A stretch of 64,000 bases of DNA from Haliclystus octoradiatus. Its lineage: Eukaryota > Cnidaria > Staurozoa > Stauromedusae > Haliclystidae. The stretch spans positions 27,448,350 through 27,512,349 of the forward strand of contig OU744450.1 of NCBI GenBank assembly GCA_916610825.1, in the 5' to 3' direction. Below, piece after piece: positions 25,905-38,000 of the stretch. A program made the translations under genes and the position numbers. A model generated the notes under the pieces. It did no database searches. It was not told where the DNA came from and was given only the letters and a program-made list of their open reading frames with translations. The first letter of the stretch is position 1; each line of letters begins with the position of its first letter.

Positions 25905-26996
25905 CTGTGCTCCTTCTGTTCATCCATCCTCCATCCTCGGTCCCCTATTATTTCTAATTTATGTCAATGACCTCCCTAATGCTATATCCAATGGAACTGT
26001 TGGACAATTTGCTGGCGATACACAAATACTACATAGTTACAAACCAAATATCCCAGGCTCCCTCTCAATCATACAAAATAAAATTACTGAAGATCTCGTA
26101 TCTATTGCATCATGGTTCAATTCCAACACTCTTCTACTTAATTCAAAAAAGACAAAAATCATGGCAATTGGCCACAAAAAGTTCAGAATACTCAGCTGCC
26201 TGAGTTGAAAATAAATGATGATGTCATATCGTATGTTAAACAAGCTCGAAATCTTGGTGTCATCTTTGACTGTGAAATGAGTTACAAAAAGCATGTTAAT
26301 CAGAGTATCAAAACAGCTACATACAGATTGTCTGCCATTGCAAAGCAAAGAAAATACATTCCACCAAAATTATTTAACATACTTGTAGATTCTAAAATCG
26401 TACAACCAAGCATATATGCTTTAGATGTATGGTCTACTTGTAATAAAACTACATTACATAAAATTCAAATCAGTATTCAAAACTGGGCTGCGAAGTTGAC
26501 AGTGAGAAAAAAAAAGTACGATAAAATGGACAATTTGTTGGATGAATTGAAATGGTTTAACATTAAAGACATTGCTGAATTACGTACAGCATGCACAGCA
26601 CATAGTTCAACATTAGGAGAAAATGGAGAGTATTTGAAGTCATTATTTTGTAAATCAAATTCAACTTATGATACTCGAAATCATTTGTACATTCTTCCAC
26701 GAGTTTCCACAGACCGCGGAAAAAGATCTTTTGCTTTTCGAGGTGCCGAATTAATGAACAAATATCAAACATTCGAACATCACTGTAGGCCTAAATATAA
26801 ATATAAGGAAAAAGTAAAAGACACGTTAATGAAATCTATAATTTAATAATTAAATACCGAAAAACAACAGACAGGCATCAAGAAACAACTGCTCATTAAA
26901 TAGTTAATCCCATGAATTGTAATGTTTTTAAATGCATATAACGCAATCAATGTATCAAGTTGGTTAAATGCCTTTGAAATAAACTATTAAACTAAA
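25905..26996 (+). mobile_element. LINE copy A: 5'-truncated non-LTR retrotransposon with 3' UTR
   Basis: The translation starts inside the reverse transcriptase with SILGPLLF-IYVNDLP. It continues through FAGD, where the catalytic FADD is expected, and LLLNSKKTKIMAIG. After a frame break, 213 codons (26205-26846) encode the C-terminal RT-thumb and tail region ending KVKDTLMKSII. The motif set is that of Jockey/CR1/Rex-like LINEs. The 3' UTR ends with a 72-bp tail (26925-26996) that runs straight into (CTAT)n. The altered catalytic motif and frame break show it is dead. Confidence 0.8.
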
Positions 26997-29018
<2,022 letters not shown>

Positions 29019-29090
29019 TTTTTAAATGCATATAACGCAATCAATGTATCAAGTTGTTTAAATGCCTTTGAAATAAACTATTAAACTAAA
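29019..29090 (+). repeat. 72-bp tail segment, second copy
   Basis: It matches the end of LINE A (26925-26996) at 71 of 72 bases and is likewise followed by (CTAT)n. Confidence 0.95.
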
Positions 29091-29217
<127 letters not shown>

Positions 29218-29376
29218 CGTGCTTCAAGGAGAGAAGACGTGTACCATTTTCTGGTGGATATTAATCACGTTAAATTGTTTTAAACTTTGAGTTTTGTAAA
29301 AGAAATTTATTGACATTGATACTGCATTGTTATATCTACGTTATCTATCTTTTGAGCAACGTTTGTAAATAAGAAG

Positions 29377-30675
29377 ATGCCTAACTTAGATCAAAATAAG
29401 CCTGTAAGAGAAACAGAAATTAAGATTTCTGAAATTACCGAACACACCAGAGGTCCACAAGAAGCTATTTTCAATCTATCCTTCACTACATCTCACATTC
29501 AACATGTGAAAGATTCAATTATAGAAGTTTATTCAACGCATGGCTATACATACTCAGTTCATGACCCAAAAACCAAACAAGCAAAAGAGATAGTTACGAT
29601 ATTTACTGATGTGAAAAAGAAAACAAAATGTCTTGCCTTTACTCTATATAAAACAGGAAAAGTCGTAGTTGGAGGCTGTGGTAAGACTGTGGATCTCCAT
29701 GAGTTTAAACTCAAATACTTTTCCGTTATAAAAGAACTGCTACTTGCTTCAAATGTAGATGTTGTTTCAAAAGTTGCTACACGTGGAAATGAAATAAACC
29801 ATATTAACGGCGCCATCTTGGATTCTACAAATCACGAAATTACCAGCCCTTCTGTAAACGATGACGTCATACAATCTACTGTTTCTATGGAAACTCCTAA
29901 ACGCATCTCACTTATAAATCGGCTTACGTCTGGATTAAGTAAAAGTAGATCTCCATCTGCGATGTCACAATCAAACCTTCTACAATCCTCCATTGATGAA
30001 TTACAAGGCCATATGAATGCACAACAATCCCAAATCAGCAGTCTTGTTTCCATGGTAACAAAATTAGAAACAAAAATAAATACAATTACGGAAGAAAATC
30101 AAGAAATGCGAATTGAATTATCATTATTTAAGGCTCGGAACAGCAAACAAATTGAAGATCTATCATCATTGAAGCCGAAGGAATGCCAAAACCAATCAGA
30201 AGAGCCTGAACCCAGTTATCTTGTTAACTTGACGTATCAAATAAATAAGGAACAAACATTTCAATCTGAAAGGAAAGCAAATGTTGTAATTTCGGGTCTT
30301 GAAGAAGATGACTCATACAATGATACAGAGTTGGTTGAAGAAGTTATACGAGAGATTGGTGTAGACATAAACCACATTCCTATGACAGTTAAAAGGGTTG
30401 GTGAAAAACGTGAAGGTAAGGTGCAACCTATTATTGTAAAGTTAACACCCAACAAAAAATGGGAACTAATCAAAGCATCCAGAAAGCTGCGAGAAAATCC
30501 TCAACGAGTAAATGTGTATATTTCACCCGATTTGACTCAAAATGAAAGAAAAGCGGCTTATGAGCTTAGATCAAAATTACGCCAAATAAGATCAAAGAAA
30601 CCGACAAAACAGTATCAAATCAAATCTGGAAATATTATTGAACTTTACCCAAATCCTTCAACCCCATCAAATTGA
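29377..30675 (+). CDS. LINE C ORF1 protein (RNA-binding chaperone type)
   Basis: 432 codons. Residues about 190-255 form a heptad-like coiled coil (SSIDELQGHMNAQQSQ and following). The C-terminal third has the RRM-like core seen in L1/CR1-type ORF1 proteins: ANVVISGLEEDD, QPIIVKLTP, then VYISPDLTQNER. These proteins trimerise and coat the element's RNA. The first 120 residues contain a compact segment (IFNLSFTTSHIQHVKDS up to VDLHEFKLKYFSVIKELLL) for which I know no family. The start codon is the first ATG after the 5' UTR, preceded by an A-rich context. Confidence 0.85.
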   Translation: MPNLDQNKPVRETEIKISEITEHTRGPQEAIFNLSFTTSHIQHVKDSIIEVYSTHGYTYSVHDPKTKQAKEIVTIFTDVKKKTKCLAFTLYKTGKVVVGGCGKTVDLHEFKLKYFSVIKELLLASNVDVVSKVATRGNEINHINGAILDSTNHEITSPSVNDDVIQSTVSMETPKRISLINRLTSGLSKSRSPSAMSQSNLLQSSIDELQGHMNAQQSQISSLVSMVTKLETKINTITEENQEMRIELSLFKARNSKQIEDLSSLKPKECQNQSEEPEPSYLVNLTYQINKEQTFQSERKANVVISGLEEDDSYNDTELVEEVIREIGVDINHIPMTVKRVGEKREGKVQPIIVKLTPNKKWELIKASRKLRENPQRVNVYISPDLTQNERKAAYELRSKLRQIRSKKPTKQYQIKSGNIIELYPNPSTPSN

Positions 30676-30684
30676 CTGCACACA

Positions 30685-33480
30685 ATGGACCTTTTAGAGT
30701 TATCAACATGTTTATGGAATAGTGAAGGAATAAATGGACTTTTAAATATTTCTCCTGAAACTGATCCTTTTTTATCGACAGATATTGTTCTCTTAACCGA
30801 AACTTTTTTATTAGAATGTCCAGACAATTTTACAAAATATTATTCATTTTCTTCTAATGCATCTCCGCCAACTGGAAATGGTACTTGCCCAAGAGGAGGT
30901 ATTTTAATTTTATGTAAAAGTTTTTTAGAGCCCAAAGAAATTATACAAAACAGTACTTACATTGGCATTTCAACAAAGTATTGTAATATATTTTGTTTTT
31001 ACTTTCCTCCAAATGTACACATTTCTACTACACTATATGATATTTCATCAGCTTTAAGTGCTGTGCAAAATGGACTACCATCCTTAATCTTTGGAGATTT
31101 TAACTGTAGAATTGATTCCACAAACCGTGGTGCTCAACTTGTTGAGTTCTTGCATCAAATAGGTATTTTCCTAATAAATGATCCTAAAGAATATACATAC
31201 ATTTCATCAAACGGAAATAGTACAATTGACCTTGTTTTTAGCAACACCGCCTTCACAGATGTCAAGCAACACAGTATTGTAAAAGGATGCCAGAGAAAAC
31301 ATCAAAGAGTCCTGACAACCTGGAGCCTCAACCAAATAAACCAAGACCAAGAACAGCATGTCAAAAAACTGCAACGAAAAGTCAACAAAGAGCTACTTAT
31401 TAAGCATCCAAACTTAGAACTAGCAGAGAAAGCTATTGAAATGAAAGATCTAGAAAATGCTCTTAAATTAATCGAATCAGCACTCACTGAATGTTGCCCT
31501 GAAATCAAAGAAACCCATCACTATAATAAACCTTGGTTTGATATTGAATGCAGAGAAAAGAAAAAATCAGTATTGTATCTACTTGACAAAATTATGAGAG
31601 GTTCAGGAAATCAGCTACTTCGAGATCAATATTCTACAGAGAGGAAAAGTTATCGCTCACTTTTGATGTCAAAAAAGGCCATATATAACGAAAATCAAAT
31701 TTTAAGAACTATTGAACTTTCTATCAAAAAGCCTTGGCTCTTGTTCAAAACCCGTCATTCCAAAAAATCAATACCAATTTCACATGAACACATTCTTAGT
31801 CATTTTAAAAATCTATACGATCCTTACAACAAACCACCAACTTTCAACTTAGATTCATTAAATATTCTTGTAGATGATTGGTTTAATAAATTGTTTCAAG
31901 AAGAAGAAGTTCTACAAGCTATATTGCAAACCTCAACTCGTAAAGCAGCAGGACTTGATAACATTACTAACGAAGACTTAATACTTTCTCTTGATCAGCT
32001 ACTTCCTTTATGGACATCTTTGTTCAATCTATGCCTCAAACTCGGAACTATACCTAATAACTGGAACAGAAGCAGAGTAATTATACTGTATAAAGGTAAA
32101 GGTGTAAAAATTGACCCTAATAATTACCGTGGCATTTCCTTACTCTGTTGCCCCCTCAAAGTTTTAACAAGTCTCATAAACAGTAAACTCAAACCAAATT
32201 GCTTTCATTTAATTCCACCAGAGCAATTTGGCTTCCAAGAAGAAAAAAATACGTTACAACCATTACAGCTATTGATAGACTCTATCAAAGACCAATTTTC
32301 TAAATCATCCACACCTAGATCCACTTACTGCTGTTTTGTAGACTTTACTAAAGCATTTGACAATGTAAATCGTGACATTCTAGTTCAGAAAATGAAGAAC
32401 ACTTTTGGTATAGATGGATTGCTTCTTCGTCTTATTTGTTCACTTTTAAAAGGAAATGAGATTTTTATTGACGATGGTATAAAGCTATCTACACAAATTA
32501 TTCAAAACCACGGTGTTGTCCAGGGAGATTGTCTTTCGCCAACCCTATTTATCATTTATCTTTCCGACTTGGCTGAAGTTCTACGTAATATACCAAATCT
32601 AAGTTTTTCATTTTTTGCTGATAATCTTGTTTTTTACTCCCCTGACAAAGAAGCTGTACAGGATGGTTTAGATATTTTGCAAACATGGTGTCACACAAAT
32701 GCATTAGAAGTCAACCTGAAAAAGACCAAAATGATGAAATTCCGCAAAGGTGGCACTATCAGCAAAAGAGACATTTTCATATACAATAAGGAACGTGTGG
32801 AATTTGTTAAAAGCTATGAATATCTTGGTGTTATTTTACAACAATCGTTAACCTTTACTTTACATCTAATGAACAAGTTACATAAATGCATTCTCACGAT
32901 AGGTGCTATACCACATTTAAAGAAAGTATCTCTTCAAACATCGCTAAATATTTTTGACATGAAAATCTCTCCGATGGTTACTTATGCTTTTCCAGTCATT
33001 GCACCATTTATCACATCAAACCAATTCCTCTACCTTGATCGTATCAAAGCTACATATCTCAAACGTGCCCTTGGGGCCCATATATCTGCTTCAAATACTT
33101 TAATTTACATATTTACAAACACTAACCTTCTAACAAAAGATATTGAACATTTGTTCCCTTTTAATTTTGAAGAACTTTCAAAATGTTTTGAAAACCGCAA
33201 AAATAAAATAGTTGAAGTATTCCAAAAAGGGTATGGAGCCGCCCCTGCCTTACAATCATCTGGTTGGCAAGCAGCAAATCAATTAAATCGAAACTACATC
33301 ATCCGCTTGTTAATCCATGGCTTTCACCATCTTATCTGTACAAATAATATTTTTCATGATCCTGACGATAATTGCCTATGTAAAGAGTGTGGTGATTCAG
33401 CAAATGATCGATATCATATTTTACACTGCCAACAAATATCATCATATATACAATTTGTAAAAGCCGCAGAACAAAATTGA
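30685..33480 (+). CDS. LINE C ORF2 protein (APE endonuclease plus reverse transcriptase)
   Basis: 931 codons, starting 9 nt after the ORF1 stop codon, so re-initiation or read-through is needed. Endonuclease blocks: LLTETFLL, GGILILC, SLIFGDFNCRID and STIDLVFSN. RT blocks: KAAGLDNITNEDL, NNYRGISLLCCPLKVL, CCFVDFTKAFDNVNRD, GDCLSPTLFIIYLSDL and FFADNLVFYS. The metal-binding FADD of motif C reads FADN here (near 32611-32625), which should cripple polymerisation although the frame is open. LINE B keeps FADD. The C-terminus has a Cys/His knuckle, C-x-C-x2-C followed by H-x3-C. Confidence 0.88.
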   Translation: MDLLELSTCLWNSEGINGLLNISPETDPFLSTDIVLLTETFLLECPDNFTKYYSFSSNASPPTGNGTCPRGGILILCKSFLEPKEIIQNSTYIGISTKYCNIFCFYFPPNVHISTTLYDISSALSAVQNGLPSLIFGDFNCRIDSTNRGAQLVEFLHQIGIFLINDPKEYTYISSNGNSTIDLVFSNTAFTDVKQHSIVKGCQRKHQRVLTTWSLNQINQDQEQHVKKLQRKVNKELLIKHPNLELAEKAIEMKDLENALKLIESALTECCPEIKETHHYNKPWFDIECREKKKSVLYLLDKIMRGSGNQLLRDQYSTERKSYRSLLMSKKAIYNENQILRTIELSIKKPWLLFKTRHSKKSIPISHEHILSHFKNLYDPYNKPPTFNLDSLNILVDDWFNKLFQEEEVLQAILQTSTRKAAGLDNITNEDLILSLDQLLPLWTSLFNLCLKLGTIPNNWNRSRVIILYKGKGVKIDPNNYRGISLLCCPLKVLTSLINSKLKPNCFHLIPPEQFGFQEEKNTLQPLQLLIDSIKDQFSKSSTPRSTYCCFVDFTKAFDNVNRDILVQKMKNTFGIDGLLLRLICSLLKGNEIFIDDGIKLSTQIIQNHGVVQGDCLSPTLFIIYLSDLAEVLRNIPNLSFSFFADNLVFYSPDKEAVQDGLDILQTWCHTNALEVNLKKTKMMKFRKGGTISKRDIFIYNKERVEFVKSYEYLGVILQQSLTFTLHLMNKLHKCILTIGAIPHLKKVSLQTSLNIFDMKISPMVTYAFPVIAPFITSNQFLYLDRIKATYLKRALGAHISASNTLIYIFTNTNLLTKDIEHLFPFNFEELSKCFENRKNKIVEVFQKGYGAAPALQSSGWQAANQLNRNYIIRLLIHGFHHLICTNNIFHDPDDNCLCKECGDSANDRYHILHCQQISSYIQFVKAAEQN

Positions 33481-33734
33481 CTATTGATATCTTAAATAAT
33501 CTAAATTGTCTATTAAATTTTCAAAATATATCAAATCAATAACAAAATAATAATTGACATAAATTATTAGCAGCATATTATGAATTACAGAATATTATAT
33601 ATGATATATATTCACATTAACTGAATAAAAGCAAATCAGAACAATCATATACAAAATTAAACTAGACTATACTCATAAATAACTCATGTATTACAACAAA
33701 TATTTATCTCGAATTGAGATGCAAATATATCAAT

Positions 33735-34060
<326 letters not shown>

Positions 34061-34532
34061 TTTATAAACTTATCAAAGTTTAGAATCAATATAATTCATA
34101 GTTGCGTTCGACTTAATTGAAAATCATGCAATAAAAACAACAGGTGTTAGCCTATTAAAATAATTAATCTGCTCAAGTATGCTTCATTTTAGCTGCTATA
34201 ACATTTTAAATTCATTCTCATTTGTATAGCACAGGCTTTGTAGAGAATAACGTCCCTAACATGGTCTTTGCTATAGTTATTTGGTACAGCTTAATACTAA
34301 GACACAATACTCTATAGTTAGTTCATTAAATTAAATCTTTTTAGCATATGTTTTTTTTATTAATTCATTCTACAGTATTATTAGTTATTTTAGATTGTCA
34401 AAATGTTTATTCGACAGTTGTAATTAGTTTTAATTTAATTAAGTATAATACGATTATATATATTCTGCTTTTGTGTGAATTGAATAAAAAATACTAAAAT
34501 AAAAAAAGCTTGATACTAATATACCTGTATTT
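34061..34532. other. AT-rich non-coding stretch
   Basis: Nothing recognised; it lies upstream of the first well-supported ANAPC2 exon. Confidence 0.5.
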
Positions 34533-34820
34533 GGTGGAGCGGGTAGACCTACTTATGAGCGGGTAGGCCTACTTATGAGCAGGTAGACCTACTTATGAGC
34601 AGGAAGGCCTACTTATGAGCAGGAAAGCCTACTTATGAGCAGGAAGGCCTATTTATGAGCGGGTAGGCCTACTTATGAGCGGGTAGGCCTATTTATGAGC
34701 AGGAAGGCCTACTTATGAGCGGGTAGGCCTATTTATGAGCAGGAAGGCCTACTTATGAGCGGGTAGGCCTACTTATGAGCAGAAAGGCCTACTTATGAGC
34801 GGGAAGGCCGACTTATGAGC
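34533..34820 (+). repeat. 20-bp minisatellite, about 14 units
   Basis: Unit GAGCGGGTAGGCCTACTTAT with variants (AGGAAGGCC, GGTAGACC). Each unit contains the palindrome TAGGCCTA or a near form. Variant units alternate, which suggests expansion in blocks. Confidence 0.95.
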
Positions 34821-35016
34821 TTCATAAACAACATAAAACAGTTCAGCATTTATTATATCATAGAATGGACATGTTTAATCAATTCACAAACATGACGATT
34901 TATTGTATAATTAAGTTACGGTTGATTGTTTAAATCCATTCGCAGATAAAGGCTACTTACTAGGCTACTATTAACCTATAATTGGTTTGCCATGGCTTAT
35001 TATTTGCTTCTTCCAG

Positions 35017-38000
35017 ATGCTACACTATGCGATGACCTAATCAACACCCACTGTCCAAAGTTTTTCAATGCTCTGCCACCTCAGGTAGGCTTTAGTGTTT
35101 ATTAACAGATCATGTGACATTCTCAGTCCCTTCCTTAGTAGGCCTAATGGTTCGTCTAGGAAGTTCAAGTCATAATTAAGGTAAATCAATATGAGGCAGG
35201 CAATCAGAGTGCAATGCATGCCACGCTGCGCTGCGTTTGAATATGAATTGCTCAAAGTGAAGCATACAGTACCTGCCTTTAAACTCTAATTTTGAGCGCA
35301 AATTGAAGGTTTAAAATCTCCGTTTTGGTTTTCTGTAAATATTACACTTTCATAAAAAGGGTATAAAATACATTTCATCCATCAATTCGTAATTTTAACA
35401 ATTATTTATTAGATATTATCTAATGGTAAAAGTGCTCGATGTCATTTGACAGAGCTAAATTTAATAAAAAGAGTCAAAGACTAGGCCTACACATTCATAA
35501 TTGTTACTAATAGTTTCATGCTTACGCAATTATCAGATAAATAAACTAACTAATGAAAAACATACAGATCGATTTACAAACCCACACTTTTGCCTTATAA
35601 GCGAGGCATTCCGTGAGGCATTCATTGTTAAATGGTCAAGGCCGTTTTACCCTACAGTTGCATTGTTTAGTACAAGCCTGCTGATTTTTCTTTTCTCTGT
35701 TAATTACTTCGTTGTTATGGTTGATTATAATGGTCTTATTGTTTAACAGAACAAAGGCTGTTGATGCTAGAATTAAGCTGTATTGTTATTATTTCCTATT
35801 ATCGCTTCGTTAGTTATCATCTGCATATGTAAATTATAAAATATATGTTATGTTTCCACGGATTTATAATTAATTAGATAAAAAAATCCTACAAAATTGA
35901 ATGGACCTGCCTAGCGAAAGCGAAAGCAACAAATCAAAAAAATGCCATCTATGTCTAAGCATACAGCAACAAATCAAAAAAATGCCATCTATGTCTAAGC
36001 ATACAGCAACAAATCAAAAAAATGCCATCTATGTCTAAGCATACAGCAACAAATCAAAAAAATGCCATCTATGTCTAAGCATACAGCAACAAATCAAAAA
36101 AAATGCCATCTATGTCTAAGCATACAGCAACAAATCAAAAAAATGCCATCTATGTCTAAGCATACAGCAACAAATCAAAAAAATGCCATCTATGTCTAAG
36201 CATACAGCAACAAATCAAAAAAATGCCATCTATGTCTAAGCATACAGCAACAAATCAAAAAAATGCCATCTATGTCTAAGCATACAGCAACAAATCAAAA
36301 AAATGCCATCTATGTCTAAGCATACAGCAACAAATCAAAAAAATGCCATCTATGTCTAAGCATACAGCAACAAATCAAAAAAATGCCATCTATGTCTAAG
36401 CATACAGCAACAAATCAAAAAAATGCCATCTATGTCTAAGCATACAGCAACAAATCAAAAAAATGCCATCTATGTCTAAGCATACAGCAACAAGTCAAAA
36501 AAATGCCATCTATGTCTAAGCATACAGCAACAAATCAGAAAAATGCCATCTATGTCTAAGCATACAGCAACAAATCAAAAAAATGCCATCTATGTCTAAG
36601 CATACAGCAACAAATCAAAAAAATGCCATCTATGTCTAAGCATACAGCAACAAATCAAAAAAATGCCATCTATGTCTAAGGCCTGGATTATACAGCGCGC
36701 TTTCGAGCGTGCCGTGCTTTCGAGCGCGCTTTCATTTGAAGGCGCGCGCTTTTGAAAATGTCTAGTTATACAGCGAGCCGTCCTCAAAAGTTGTGTAAAA
36801 ACTTCCTTTGAATTACATGATGACGTGTAAGAAAATATCTCACAAGACTTTTGATTGACAAGTATACGCTTTTCGTGAAATAAATTTATTGCTTCAAAAA
36901 GTGATTTTTATCACAATTCGCCATCAAATAGTTGTGATGATACAATGATACAATAAATCGTACAATGATAGTTTTTTAACCTACCATGGTCCTACAAATA
37001 CAAGACAGTGGCTTATATCTAATCTGCAGAGCATATATATATAACCTTGTCTAATTAATACTATTTGAAAGTTTTCTCCTCTTAAATTGAGAAGTACAGA
37101 TGCTCTGAGTAGTTTCCCTATTATTATTTTGTGGATTTCGATTATAATTCGAAAGAAAATCAATGTTTATTCATCTGTTTATTTGCAAAACGGAACTGTA
37201 TCTAGGCAACGGCCGAGAAAAAGAGGCTAGATATTTCTTTCTCGACATCAACCCCCGGTTTTTACCAAATATGGTAAGAGGAATCCCTGGAATGTCGAAA
37301 TGAAAGTTCGCCTTCAAGTGAAAGCACGCTCTTCCTATGCGAGCTTTCGATTTGGAGCGCGCCGTGCTAATGACAGCGAGCCGTGTCAAGTTAGACGGGC
37401 GCGCCGGCAGCGAGCCAACTTTCAATTTACTGTAAACGAAAGCACGGCACGCTCGAAAGCGCGCTGTATAATCCAGGCCTAAGCATACAGCAACAAATCA
37501 AAAAAATGCCATCTATGTCTAAGCATACAGCAACAAATCAAAAAAATGCCATCTATGTCTAAGCATACAGCAACAAATCAAAAAAATGCCATCTATGTCT
37601 AAGCATACAGCAACAAATCAAAAAAATGCCATCTATGTCTAAGCATACAGCAACAAATCAAAAAAATGCCATCTATGTCTAAGCATACAGCAACAAATCA
37701 AAAAAATGCCATCTATGTCTAAGCATACAGCAACAAATCAAAAAAATGCCATCTATGTCTAAGCATACAGCAACAAATCAAAAAAATGCCATCTATGTCT
37801 AAGCATACAGCAACAAATCAAAAAAATGCCATCTATGTCTAAGCATACAGCAACAAATCAAAAAAATGCCATCTATGTCTAAGCATACAGCAACAAATCA
37901 AAAAAATGCCATCTATGTCTAAGCATACAGCAACAAATCAAAAAAATGCCATCTATGTCTAAGCATACAGCAACAAATCAAAAAAATGCCATCTATGTCT

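Larger units (their letters stand above)
29218..33734 (+). mobile_element. LINE copy C: apparently full-length two-ORF non-LTR retrotransposon
   Basis: Bounded on both sides by CTAT/ATCT arrays. A 5' UTR of about 160 bp is followed by ORF1 (29377-30675), ORF2 (30685-33480) and a 3' UTR of about 250 bp. Both frames are open throughout, so the copy is young. It is related to LINE B in the RT but has a different 3' end. APE-type endonuclease and RT place it among the younger LINE clades; the exact clade was not assigned. No target-site duplication can be seen because both flanks are microsatellite. Confidence 0.9.
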
